Below are positions 34,046 to 42,390 of a stretch of DNA of 43,548 nt, in pieces. Both the position numbers and the translations under genes were made by a program. This stretch comes from Maribacter sp. (lineage in GTDB: Bacteria > Bacteroidota > Bacteroidia > Flavobacteriales > Flavobacteriaceae), in contig PDPR01000002.1 of NCBI GenBank assembly GCA_002749285.1, positions 1 through 43,548 of the forward strand, given 5' to 3'. The notes beneath the pieces are model-generated. The model saw only the letters and a program-made list of their open reading frames with translations, ran no database searches and was not told where the DNA came from. Position 1 is the first letter of the stretch. Every line of letters starts with the position of its first letter.

Positions 34046-35320
34046 CTAATCATTTTGTGTTAGGATACCTTCCTTTAGGATCTGTCCGAACCGGTACATA
34101 TCACTATACGAACAATAAAAGGGTGCTGGTGCCAAACGCATTACGTTGGGCTCCCGCCAATCGGCAATGACCCCTTGCCCCATTAGATAGTCGAATAAGG
34201 GCCTCCCTTGGCCATGCAACAAAACACTAAGCTGACAACCCCGGTCCTTGGGGGTAATAACCTCAAAACTTCCATTGACTTCCTGGGCAATTTCATGAAG
34301 TATAAACTCAAGATAGGCAACAATCCGCTCTCTTTTTGCGATCAAGGCATCCATACCCACTTCCCCAAAAAGCTGCAAGGAGGCCAAATAAGGGGCCAAT
34401 GCCAGTACCGGTGGATTACTTATCTGCCAAGCATCGGCCGTTTCCATAGGCTCAAAAACGGGTTTCATTAAAAACCGGGTCTCCTTTTTCGTTCCCCACC
34501 ATCCTTCGAACCGTGGTATATCATCCCTACCCAAATGTTTTTGGTGGATAAATACACCAGAAGCATTCCCTGGACCACTATTCATGTATTTATAACTGCA
34601 CCATGCGGCAAAATCAACATCCCAATCGTGCAATTTCAGGGCTACATTACCAGCAGCATGGGCCAAGTCCCACCCTACCTTGGCACCCACAGCCTTACCG
34701 GCCTTGGTAATGGCCTCCATATCGAATACCTGTCCGTTATAGTAATTTACCCCTCCGACAAGAACCAAGGCGAGTTCATCACCCAATTCCGTTATCTTGG
34801 AAAGCACATCCCCGGTACGCCAAAAATGCTCCCCTTCCCTTTTCTTGACCTCAACGATAGTATCTTCGGGATCCAGGCCATGAAACCGCACTTGGCTGTT
34901 CAAAAGGTACTGGTCACTAGGAAATGCCTTTTCCTCACATAAGATCTTAAAACGGGTCTTTGTAGGCTTGTAAAAGGACACCATCAACAAATGGAGGTTT
35001 ACACTCAAGGTATTCATTACGGAAACCTCTTCAGGTCGGGCACCAACGATATCTGCCAACGGAACCGCCAAACGTTCATGGTAGTCCCACCAAGGCTTTT
35101 CGGCATGAAAATGACCTTCCACACCCAGATTTTTCCAATCTTTCATCACCCCGTCGATATACGACTGGGCAATCTTGGGCTGCAAGCCAAGGGAATTCCC
35201 TGTAAAATAAATAACCTGTTTGCCCTCTATCCTTGGAAAATGGAATTCCTTCCTATAGGGGCGAAGTTCATCCCTGGCATCCAACTGTTGCGCAAAGGCA
35301 GGTGTGTTTTGAAATTGCAT
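34046..35320 (-). CDS. kynU: kynureninase
   Basis: A 424-residue PLP enzyme of fold type I cleaving kynurenine or 3-hydroxykynurenine to (3-hydroxy)anthranilate and alanine. Visible: FTGNSLGLQPK (39-49), WWDYHERL (77-84), GWDLAHAAGN (216-225, the Asp binding PLP) and the Schiff-base Lys244 in WCSYKYMNSGPG. Full length. It pairs functionally with kmo 2.2 kb away on the same strand; clpP and two broken genes lie between. Confidence 0.95.
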   Translation of the reverse strand: MQFQNTPAFAQQLDARDELRPYRKEFHFPRIEGKQVIYFTGNSLGLQPKIAQSYIDGVMKDWKNLGVEGHFHAEKPWWDYHERLAVPLADIVGARPEEVSVMNTLSVNLHLLMVSFYKPTKTRFKILCEEKAFPSDQYLLNSQVRFHGLDPEDTIVEVKKREGEHFWRTGDVLSKITELGDELALVLVGGVNYYNGQVFDMEAITKAGKAVGAKVGWDLAHAAGNVALKLHDWDVDFAAWCSYKYMNSGPGNASGVFIHQKHLGRDDIPRFEGWWGTKKETRFLMKPVFEPMETADAWQISNPPVLALAPYLASLQLFGEVGMDALIAKRERIVAYLEFILHEIAQEVNGSFEVITPKDRGCQLSVLLHGQGRPLFDYLMGQGVIADWREPNVMRLAPAPFYCSYSDMYRFGQILKEGILTQND

Positions 35321-35334
35321 AGTGTTCTTTTGTT

Positions 35335-35342
35335 CAAAAGTA
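35335..35342 (-). promoter_or_regulatory. -7 promoter box of kynU
   Basis: On the minus strand TACTTTTG matches TAnnTTTG exactly and ends 14 nt before the kynU ATG, implying a very short leader. No -33 box at ideal spacing. Confidence 0.45.
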
Positions 35343-35380
35343 CAATTTCAGTTTAAAAAAAGAATACATTACCACTACGG

Positions 35381-35820
35381 TTATCCCAGACGCATTCCAA
35401 CCATATGTCTCTTGAATCCAGCTTTTTCATATGCCCTTATGGCACTTTGGTTATCACAATAAACGTCTGATCGGATTTCTTCCAATCCTTTGGCATACGA
35501 CCATTCCTTTAAGTCTTCCAAAATCATGGTATTCACACCTATCCCGATATTCAGGTACCGTATACATAAGACCCAAATATGGATAACGATCATGCATCAA
35601 ATGCGGTCTAGCTGTTCTGACCAAGACATAACCCGATGCGATTACCCCCAACCAAACGGGTATCATCATCCAAGATCAATGCCCTAAGGTCATAATAGGA
35701 TATGGGACCGGCGCCCAGAGTCACATCAAGCAATTTTTCTGCATTCACCACCCCTTGCCCAAATTACCGCAATACCCCCAAATCATTGAAGATCGCTTCC
35801 CTAATTGTTATAGTGCCCAT
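35381..35820 (-). pseudogene. GNAT acetyltransferase remnant (nonsense plus two frameshifts)
   Basis: Starting at ATG 35820 the frame reads MGTITIREAIFNDLGVLR then a TAA (35764-35766), then FGQGVVNAEKLLDVTLG to DDDTRLVGG. The frame shifts at a five-base C/G run (35645-35649) into VIASGYVLVRTARPHL and MYTVPEYRD, then shifts again near 35546-35560 into GIGVNTMILEDLKEW and ends with AIRAYEKAGFKRHMVGMRLG. Joined, this is a GNAT-fold N-acetyltransferase of about 145 residues with the acetyl-CoA loop and the C-terminal AYEKAGF motif. Three separate lesions indicate true decay. Confidence 0.85.
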
Positions 35821-35897
35821 GGATATCCATATTAAAACATCGACATATTGGAATTCCAAGGTAGTACATAATTATATACCTTTACAAAAAATCATGT

Positions 35898-36539
35898 ATG
35901 CATTTTTTGTCCGCTATAATTGAGGAATATATTCAGGGGCATTCGGAAGACGAACCTAGATTGTTACAGGCCCTTTCCCGCGAAACCCATGTCAAGGTCA
36001 TTCAACCCAGAATGATCACCGGACATTTCCAAGGAAGGGTACTTAGCCTACTCTCCAAGATCATCCGGCCCATGAATATTCTCGAAATAGGCACCTACAC
36101 GGGCTATTCGGCCCTATGTCTTGCCGAAGGGCTCCGGAAAGACGGACAACTGCACACCGTAGACATAAACGAGGAACTAAGTGCCATACAGCGGAGGTAT
36201 TTTGACCAGAGTGGATTTGGCCCCCAGATCATACAACATACGGGAGATGCCCTAAAAATAGTCCCTACGCTTGACATCACCTTTGACCTTGTATTCATTG
36301 ATGCCGAAAAAAAGGAATACCCCGATTACTTTGAGGTGGTTATGCAGAAAACAACATCGGGAAGTATTATTCTTTCCGATAATGTACTATGGTCCGGCAA
36401 AGTGGTCGAACCTGTAAAGGAAAAGGACAAGACCACTAAAATACTTTTGGAATACAATCGGATGTTAAAGGAAGACCCACGGATTGAGACCGTACTGTTG
36501 CCGATCAGGGACGGGCTAACCCTAAGCAGGGTACGATAA
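35898..36539 (+). CDS. class I SAM-dependent O-methyltransferase
   Basis: A 213-residue protein of the catechol-O-methyltransferase-like family. SAM motif LEIGTYTGYSALCLAEGL is at about 62-79, the acidic HTVDIN at about 92-97, metal-binding Asp in VFIDAEKKEY (134-143) and DNVLWSG (161-167). It methylates hydroxyl groups of catechol-like or other small substrates with a divalent metal; substrate unknown. Its 3' end overlaps the convergent PAP2 gene by 35 bp. Confidence 0.92.
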   Translation: MHFLSAIIEEYIQGHSEDEPRLLQALSRETHVKVIQPRMITGHFQGRVLSLLSKIIRPMNILEIGTYTGYSALCLAEGLRKDGQLHTVDINEELSAIQRRYFDQSGFGPQIIQHTGDALKIVPTLDITFDLVFIDAEKKEYPDYFEVVMQKTTSGSIILSDNVLWSGKVVEPVKEKDKTTKILLEYNRMLKEDPRIETVLLPIRDGLTLSRVR

Positions 36540-37077
36540 TCCGTTTATACAGGTTATAAAATGCAAATGCCGACCCTGCACCTACCAAGGCCCCTATAAT
36601 AATATCGACAGGGTAATGCACCCCTACATATATCCTGCTCAGGGCGAACAACAAGGGCCAAACATAGAAGACCCAACACCATCTTACCTTTTTCCGAAGA
36701 AATAGGACAATGATGGTCGTTATCGAAAAAGAACTGGCAGCATGGCCCGAGAAAAAACTAAAAGTGGACGGGTTGTGCAATATCCTGATCAGATGATTTA
36801 CATCTGTATCATTATTGGGCCGTATCCTTTCAAAAAAATCCTTGGTCACGTCCGTGGCCATCAGGATAAAACCGATCAAGGCCAAAACCGTCAGGGTTAC
36901 GTAAATAGCCTCCTTTTTTTTGTATTTCCAAAAAATCAAGATGAAAAAAAACAAGAACAAGGGGATCCAAGTGTAGATATTGGTTATCGTAGACCAAAAA
37001 TGATCATACTCCTCAATACCCAGACTATTCAAATAAATCAGTGTTTCCCTATCCCATTTCAGAATTCTCCCCAGCAT
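36505..37077 (-). CDS. PAP2-family membrane phosphatase
   Basis: A 190-residue (from ATG 37077) membrane protein with about five hydrophobic helices. The phosphatase motifs are KDFFERIRP (KX6RP), FSGH (PSGH-like, with Phe-Ser-Gly-His) and SRIYVGVHYPVDI (SRX5HX3D). It removes phosphate from lipid phosphates such as phosphatidate or undecaprenyl pyrophosphate. It shares 35 bp with the methyltransferase end and is 12 nt after tatA on the same strand, so they may be cotranscribed. Confidence 0.92.
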   Translation of the reverse strand: MLGRILKWDRETLIYLNSLGIEEYDHFWSTITNIYTWIPLFLFFFILIFWKYKKKEAIYVTLTVLALIGFILMATDVTKDFFERIRPNNDTDVNHLIRILHNPSTFSFFSGHAASSFSITTIIVLFLRKKVRWCWVFYVWPLLFALSRIYVGVHYPVDIIIGALVGAGSAFAFYNLYKRIIVPCLGLARP

Positions 37078-37089
37078 AGGCAACCCTTT

Positions 37090-37419
37090 TTATTGCCGCT
37101 TTATGGATCCCGTAACATCCTCGACATTCTTTTTAACGCTCTGAACACCTTTTTTCAGGTCACCGCCTATACTGGACTCTAGATTGTCCTTGACTTCCTT
37201 GATATCCTTTTGTATATCATCAACAAAACTCGTGTCGATACCTTGTTTATCGGCACTCCGCTGAATCTCCTGCTTTATATCCTCGGTAGCATCCTTAAGT
37301 TGCCGCATACCTTTCCCTAGACCCTTGGCAATACCAGGGATCTTATCGGCACCGAATATCATTACCACAATGAACATGATAAAGAAAATCTCGCCTCCAC
37401 TGATAAATAAGAATAACAT
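37090..37419 (-). CDS. tatA: Sec-independent translocase protein TatA/TatE
   Basis: A 109-residue protein from ATG 37419: a short N-terminal membrane helix (about 2-20), the hinge FGADKIPGIAKGLGKGMRQ, then an amphipathic helix and a long charged tail. This is the TatA/B family pattern; TatA is favoured because of the family-typical FGADKIP and short length. Upstream in-frame ATGs (37428, 37485) are rejected because the -7 box at 37433-37440 would place transcription start at or after 37428. It forms the pore for folded twin-arginine proteins. Confidence 0.88.
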   Translation of the reverse strand: MLFLFISGGEIFFIMFIVVMIFGADKIPGIAKGLGKGMRQLKDATEDIKQEIQRSADKQGIDTSFVDDIQKDIKEVKDNLESSIGGDLKKGVQSVKKNVEDVTGSIKRQ

Positions 37420-37432
37420 CGAATACATACGC

Positions 37433-37440
37433 CAAATATA
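37433..37440 (-). promoter_or_regulatory. -7 promoter box of tatA
   Basis: On the minus strand TATATTTG matches TAnnTTTG exactly and lies 13 nt upstream of the chosen ATG. Confidence 0.45.
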
Positions 37441-37460
37441 GTGAAGATTAATTGCTAAAT

Positions 37461-37497
37461 AAAAAAGTCCCGATGATAATATCATCGGGACTTTTTT
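37461..37497 (-). terminator. hairpin terminator of the M1 peptidase cluster
   Basis: AAAAAAGTCCCGATGAT is followed by a 3-nt loop and the complementary ATCATCGGGACTTTTTT. An excellent, symmetric terminator just past the M1 peptidase stop; it isolates the cluster from tatA. Confidence 0.88.
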
Positions 37498-37529
37498 ATT
37501 GAACTCATTTATAAGATCTGGAAAACCAA

Positions 37530-39836
37530 CTAGTCTTTGATACTTTTCTTAAACCTTTCAAAATCATTCTGTCCCTCTTTCCTTGGCCACGAATTGTTGG
37601 TGGTGTCAATATCGGCGGTTTCCGCCTTGGGATCCACAACGATACCCGTCAATTCACTTTGGGAGGAAAACACCAATTTTACCTCAGTGTCGTTCTTCCT
37701 CCATATTTCGGGCGGATAGGTAATATCTTCCTTGCTACCATCGGCATAGGTATACTCTACGATCAATGGCATGGGTATCCCCCCCGGTTTCTCATAAGTG
37801 ACCTCGTAAAAGAACTTGGGATCTTTAACAGCGGCCCTTTCTTCAGCGGTCATGTGGTCCATCATGAACTCCTTAAGGGTTTCTGAGTTTTCAGAAGGTG
37901 ACCTGCCCTTGAGTTTGGGGTCAAAATCCCCTCCATCCTCCTCGACCAGATAGACCAATGGTCGCAAATCGGCTACCGTAAGATTTCTAGCGGCCATATA
38001 TTCCCGCATTTTTTTACCGGGCTTATCGGAAACATGATATTTTTTGATTCCCTTTATCCCTATATCAACATAATCGGTAGAATAAAACCACCCTCTCCAG
38101 TACCAATCCAGATCAACAGCAGAAGCATCTTCCATGGTCCTGAAAAAATCCTCGGGGGTTGGGTGTTTAAACTTCCATCGCTGGGCATAGGTTTTAAAAG
38201 CATGGTCGAACAATTCCCTACCCATAACGGTCTCCCTTAGGATATCAAGGGCCGTGGCAGGCTTAGCGTAGGCATTGGCACCCAATTGGTATACATTCTC
38301 GGGATTCGACATGATAGGCGCCATTGCACTTTGGTCCCCACTCATGTAGGGGATGATCTTACTAGGGCCTACCCTTCTTGAAGGATACACTTTATTGGGG
38401 GCTATAACATCCGGATGTTCCTCCCCAAATGCCTGTTCGGCCAAATACTGCATAAAGCTATCCAAACCTTCATCCATCCATCCCCATTGACGCTCATCGG
38501 AATTTACGATCATAGGGAAGAAGTTATGCCCAACTTCGTGAATGATCACACTGATCATACCATATTTTATACGATCGGAATAGCTACCATCCTCGTTGGG
38601 CCTTCCGTAATTCCAACAGATCATAGGGTATTCCATTCCCTGGTTTTTTGCATGTACGGATATGGCCTTGGAATAAGGATAATCAAAAGTATGCTCTGAA
38701 TAGGTCTTCAACGTCTGCACCACAGCCATTGTGGAATAATCTTCCCATAACGGGTTTCCTTCCTTAGGGTATAGGGAAACGGCCATTACATCCCTTTTAC
38801 CCATTTTAACGGCCTGCATGTCCCAAATGAACTTTCGGGAGGTGGCAAAAGCATAATCCCTTACATTCTTGGCCTTGAACTTCCACGTTTTCTTTTTCTC
38901 GGAAAAACCTTTCTCAGCAGCCTCGGCCTCGGCCTGGGTCACGATAATTATAGGTTTGTCATATGATTTTTTTGCCTTTTCGTAGCGATCCATCATTTCC
39001 TTGGTAAACATTTCCTTCCTATTCTGAAGTTCCCCTGTCGCATCGAGTATATGGTCTGCCGGTACGGTAATGTTCACTTCATAATCACCGAAAGGAAGGG
39101 CAAATTCACCACGACCCCAGAATTGATGGTTCTGCCAACCCTCTACATCACTGTACACCGCCATCCTAGGAAAGAACTGGGCGATCACATAAGACCTATT
39201 GCCGTCCTCTGGAAAATACTCATATCCCGACCGTGCCCTATCGATGGTATGATCGGGAATATTATACCACCATTTGACCGAAAACGAGACCTGTCCCTTA
39301 CTCTTTAGCGCTTCGGGCAAATCTATCCGCATCATGGTTTGGTTAATGGTGTAGGGCAAGGGATTCCCAGAATCGTCTTTTACATATTCTATATTGAACC
39401 CCCCATCAAAAGGTTGTTTCAAATATTTACCGACAAAACTTTCCGGTAGTTCGGCCATAGGAGCCTCACCACCATCCCTCAAGGGGGACTTACTATCCTT
39501 GGCCCTTACGTTCTGATCCAGTTGCAACCAAAGAAATTCGAGATTGTCCGGGGAGTTATTGGTATACGTTATGGTTTCTGTACCATAGATCTTGGTATTC
39601 TTATCATCCAACTCAATATCCATCTTATAATCAGCCTGTTGCTGGTAATAATCAGGACCTGGTGTTCCTGATGCGGAACGATACGTATTCGGGGTTGCGA
39701 ACTCCTGGTACATCTGCCTGAACCTACTTTGGTTGGTGTGCCCAGGTTCTTTTCCACCCTGTTCAACCTCCTGTGCGGTCATAACCGTCGCAAACAAGAG
39801 GAAAATCGATACGAAACAATACTTGATTCTATGCAT
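37530..39836 (-). CDS. M1-family zinc metallopeptidase, secreted
   Basis: A 768-residue protein with a signal peptide (about 1-21, ending TVMTA). The gluzincin site is HEVGH (433-437) with the third zinc ligand Glu456 in WMDEGLD, 18 residues after the second His, as in aminopeptidase N. The N-terminal region (about 60-290) is the beta-saddle. The tail is rich in Asp/Asn. It probably trims peptides in the periplasm or at the outer membrane. It ends a four-gene minus-strand run. Confidence 0.94.
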   Translation of the reverse strand: MHRIKYCFVSIFLLFATVMTAQEVEQGGKEPGHTNQSRFRQMYQEFATPNTYRSASGTPGPDYYQQQADYKMDIELDDKNTKIYGTETITYTNNSPDNLEFLWLQLDQNVRAKDSKSPLRDGGEAPMAELPESFVGKYLKQPFDGGFNIEYVKDDSGNPLPYTINQTMMRIDLPEALKSKGQVSFSVKWWYNIPDHTIDRARSGYEYFPEDGNRSYVIAQFFPRMAVYSDVEGWQNHQFWGRGEFALPFGDYEVNITVPADHILDATGELQNRKEMFTKEMMDRYEKAKKSYDKPIIIVTQAEAEAAEKGFSEKKKTWKFKAKNVRDYAFATSRKFIWDMQAVKMGKRDVMAVSLYPKEGNPLWEDYSTMAVVQTLKTYSEHTFDYPYSKAISVHAKNQGMEYPMICWNYGRPNEDGSYSDRIKYGMISVIIHEVGHNFFPMIVNSDERQWGWMDEGLDSFMQYLAEQAFGEEHPDVIAPNKVYPSRRVGPSKIIPYMSGDQSAMAPIMSNPENVYQLGANAYAKPATALDILRETVMGRELFDHAFKTYAQRWKFKHPTPEDFFRTMEDASAVDLDWYWRGWFYSTDYVDIGIKGIKKYHVSDKPGKKMREYMAARNLTVADLRPLVYLVEEDGGDFDPKLKGRSPSENSETLKEFMMDHMTAEERAAVKDPKFFYEVTYEKPGGIPMPLIVEYTYADGSKEDITYPPEIWRKNDTEVKLVFSSQSELTGIVVDPKAETADIDTTNNSWPRKEGQNDFERFKKSIKD

Positions 39837-39902
39837 ATATATAATTGAATAGATTAAACGAAAGAGTAAATTAAAGTTTTTTTGCCTGTTGGATAAAATT
39901 TG

Positions 39903-40409
39903 TTACATTTTTAACATTCCTTTATTATTCTCCCTGATAAGGACGAAACTTTTCTTTCGGCCCAAAATCTTGAAATGGACCACGTTCTGCTGCCCTTCAA
40001 AAAGGTCGGTAAGTATTTCGTTCTGAACGGAGATGGACCTGATACTATCTGCAGCTACCTTGGGGACCTCGATATAACAGACCATAATATCCTTGTCGTA
40101 TTCCTTTCCCAAAAAGTCATACTGTTGTTGCTCTCCATTGATGTAGACCAAGAATTTGGACCTTAGGTATTTTTCGATGTAGGTATCGGCCGATCGGGAT
40201 TCCGTTTGGGTCGCCAGATCTGGTTCTATACCATACCGCTCTTCGAGGACGTCCCCAAAATCATCGATGAATATTCGTGAGGTAATCTGTACAGCCTGAT
40301 CCTTTTCGGAATAGGTGACATTGGTGACACTCAGATAAAACTTGTGGGCCACCGCAAATGCGAGCAAAGGCAAAAGCAATACCACCAAACTTCTTTTCAA
40401 AAACCTCAT
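39903..40409 (-). CDS. DUF6702 family secreted protein
   Basis: A 168-residue protein with an N-terminal hydrophobic segment (about 5-20) and the DUF6702 pattern: AHKFYLSVTNVTYSEKD, RIFIDDFGDVLEERYG (about 45-60) and IMVCYIEVPKV. The family is widespread in Bacteroidota and nearly always lies next to an M1 peptidase gene; function unknown. It is 66 nt upstream of the M1 gene and 50 nt after the CarboxypepD-like gene. Confidence 0.88.
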   Translation of the reverse strand: MRFLKRSLVVLLLPLLAFAVAHKFYLSVTNVTYSEKDQAVQITSRIFIDDFGDVLEERYGIEPDLATQTESRSADTYIEKYLRSKFLVYINGEQQQYDFLGKEYDKDIMVCYIEVPKVAADSIRSISVQNEILTDLFEGQQNVVHFKILGRKKSFVLIRENNKGMLKM

Positions 40410-40459
40410 TTTCCAAAAATTTTAATAAAAACCAAACAATCCTTATGCCAGATTGTTAT

Positions 40460-41239
40460 TCAATCCAACCCATTGTTCTCCCTATAGGCAAAACTCTTCT
40501 TCCTCATGAATTCCCAGATCTTGAATCGGTCATGACCATCGACCAGCATCTGAAAGGCAGGATCCACCTCACAGAAATACATAAAGTCATCGATATTTTC
40601 TTGGGGGATCTTAAACTCGATCGTATAAAGTGAATCCGCATAAAAGGTCCGTACCCGTTGGGTTCGTTCGTATTTCCGATTTCTTGCCAACCGCTGTCTC
40701 AACATTTTGGTACGACCGGAAATCGCATTGATCAAAGGGTCAAAAGACATAAAAGGGTTGGCAGTTGCCGCAAACAGTTCCCGTTCGGCCTGGGTAGGCA
40801 ACTTGATATTGGCATTGGGCAACCCCAAGGTTGAGGAAGTAACTACGGGATCAATAATGGTACGGCCAAGATCGGTAGCCATATCCCCGGTAAGGTTATA
40901 GGGCATTACAACAACCTCATCGAGTTGGGTAAGAACCTCTTCCATAGGTATATAGAGCAACTTACTTTCCAATACGGACTGGGTGACACACATGCTCTTT
41001 CGTTTGTACTGTACCCCCGAAAACACCAAGGTATCGTTCAATCTGGCAGTAATCGTAAAGAAACCGTCCTGATCGGTAATCGAGGCTTTTTTCAAGGTAA
41101 CGTTCAATACATGGATAGCGGCCACATCACCGTTATCACTGTAGACCCTACCTTCAATTCTTTTGTTTGGCAAGTTCTGTGCACCTACACCAGCCCCCAG
41201 TACTAAAAATAAGGAAAGAAGTAGCTTACTCCTCTGCAT
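40460..41239 (-). CDS. secreted carboxypeptidase-regulatory-like protein A
   Basis: A 259-residue protein with a signal peptide (about 1-20, ending GVGAQ) and a CarboxypepD-regulatory-like beta-sandwich (about 25-110: KRIEGRVYSDNGDVA, ITDQDGFFTITARLNDTL, LDEVVV). A FDPLINAISGRTKMLR segment follows, and it ends with a module also found in the neighbour: FKIPQENIDDFMYFCE, then KIWEFMRKKS. It looks like the plug-less N-terminal part of a TonB-receptor-type protein. It overlaps protein B by 14 nt. Confidence 0.82.
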   Translation of the reverse strand: MQRSKLLLSLFLVLGAGVGAQNLPNKRIEGRVYSDNGDVAAIHVLNVTLKKASITDQDGFFTITARLNDTLVFSGVQYKRKSMCVTQSVLESKLLYIPMEEVLTQLDEVVVMPYNLTGDMATDLGRTIIDPVVTSSTLGLPNANIKLPTQAERELFAATANPFMSFDPLINAISGRTKMLRQRLARNRKYERTQRVRTFYADSLYTIEFKIPQENIDDFMYFCEVDPAFQMLVDGHDRFKIWEFMRKKSFAYRENNGLD

Positions 41240-41978
41240 CGATTTGGTTCAGGAAGGTTTTACTGTTATTGACCAGAAAATCGATCAATTGGAATTCATT
41301 CTCCTTCTTCAACAAGGTACGGGCAGGCATCTGATAGTCACAATAGACCAAAAAGGCATCGATCTTGTCCTGGGGAAGTTTTAGGTCGTTCACAAAAAAC
41401 CCATCATCGTACACTTGACGTATTACCTGACTCAACTTGAGTGGAGGTCGCTTTTCCTCTGTAGTCTTATTGGAATTTACCAACGCCTTAAAGATATTCA
41501 CGAAATTGATACCGTCTTTCATCCCTCTTTGGTATTCGGGCATGGCGATATTCTCGACAACACTGGAGCCATCATCCTCATACTCATACTTCTTGAATTG
41601 TTCGTTCTTTACCTGAAGGAACTTTTTCTGTTGTTCCGGTGTAACCACTACTTCATCCAATTCGGTCACCTTTTCATTCACCTCTACAACCAATCTTCCC
41701 TTTCGTATGATATCCCCGGTAACGGGCACTACCCGTAATTGGTAATTTATAGCGGTAAAAACCAACTCATCACCCACTTTTACCCGGATTACAAACTCCC
41801 CTTTGGCATTGGTGATCGTCGCACTTTGGGCCGTGGTATTGATCACATTCTCATTGGGCACGAAACTATTGCGGTAAAGCACCTGCCCCCTGAGGAAGTT
41901 CCGACCGTCATTATCCTGGGAAAACCCTGTGCCAATAAACAACAAACAACATACGGAGAATAGGAATTCTTTCATCAA
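41226..41978 (-). CDS. secreted carboxypeptidase-regulatory-like protein B
   Basis: A 250-residue paralogue of the next gene, with a signal peptide (about 1-20, ending GFSQ), the same beta-sandwich (RGQVLYRNSFVPNENVIN, ITNAKGEFVIRVKVGDEL, LDEVVV) and the same C-terminal module: LKLPQDKIDAFLVYCD followed by LIDFLVNNSKTF. It heads the minus-strand cluster. The two differ mainly in the middle. No TonB-dependent barrel is present in either. Confidence 0.82.
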   Translation of the reverse strand: MMKEFLFSVCCLLFIGTGFSQDNDGRNFLRGQVLYRNSFVPNENVINTTAQSATITNAKGEFVIRVKVGDELVFTAINYQLRVVPVTGDIIRKGRLVVEVNEKVTELDEVVVTPEQQKKFLQVKNEQFKKYEYEDDGSSVVENIAMPEYQRGMKDGINFVNIFKALVNSNKTTEEKRPPLKLSQVIRQVYDDGFFVNDLKLPQDKIDAFLVYCDYQMPARTLLKKENEFQLIDFLVNNSKTFLNQIDAEE

Positions 41979-42200
41979 GCTAATTTTAGAGGATATAAAG
42001 AAAATACAACTAAACGGTTTATAAAAGGAGTAAGCCGTAAACTTTTGTTAATTTGCCCTTAACATGCAAAAAAAGGAGCTGGTTTTACCAAAACCTATAA
42101 AAACAATTGATTTAAGGTATTTACCCTCCTATATATTGACCCTTCAACCCAATAAGCGATTATTTTATCCTGTAAAGTTAGCCGTGTATTGATATAATCC

Positions 42201-42208
42201 TATTTTTG
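42201..42208 (+). promoter_or_regulatory. -7 promoter box of the repetitive surface protein gene
   Basis: TATTTTTG matches TAnnTTTG exactly and lies 182 nt before the ATG at 42391, so the mRNA would have an unusually long leader. No exact -33 box. Confidence 0.45.
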
Positions 42209-42287
42209 TTGATTCCCAACCTGAATGGTCTGTCAAAGAAAATACTCTTTACGAACGATATGAATAGTAGGAAAAAGGGACAAACCA

Positions 42288-42331
42288 GGGGGGCTATAGA
42301 CCCCGAGACCAAGGGAGCCAAATCCGCTCCC
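42288..42331 (+). promoter_or_regulatory. hairpins in the 5' leader of the surface protein gene
   Basis: Two GC-rich hairpins in tandem: four G of a G-run (within 42288-42293) pairing with CCCC (42301-42304) around a 7-nt loop, and GGGAGC (42313-42318) pairing with GCTCCC (42326-42331), loop 7. Both lie in the predicted leader, 60-100 nt before the ATG. They do not match a riboswitch I can name. Confidence 0.45.
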
Positions 42332-42390
42332 TAAGGAATGGGTTAATTGGGGGAGGTAGGATCGACCAAGGAAGTAATTAAGACAAACAT

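Larger units (their letters stand above)
41979..42390. other. 412-bp divergent intergenic region
   Basis: Lies between the minus-strand cluster head and the repetitive surface protein. It contains a plus-strand -7 box at 42201-42208 and GC-rich hairpins at 42288-42331 (separate entries). No minus-strand TAnnTTTG box was found for the cluster. Confidence 0.5.

Noticed and set aside
32609..35820. Insertion sequence as the cause of the broken genes
   Set aside because: I found no transposase ORF, terminal inverted repeats or target duplications in this stretch.
42288..42331. Known riboswitch in the surface protein leader
   Set aside because: The hairpins do not resemble any riboswitch class I know, and the gene has no matching metabolic role.
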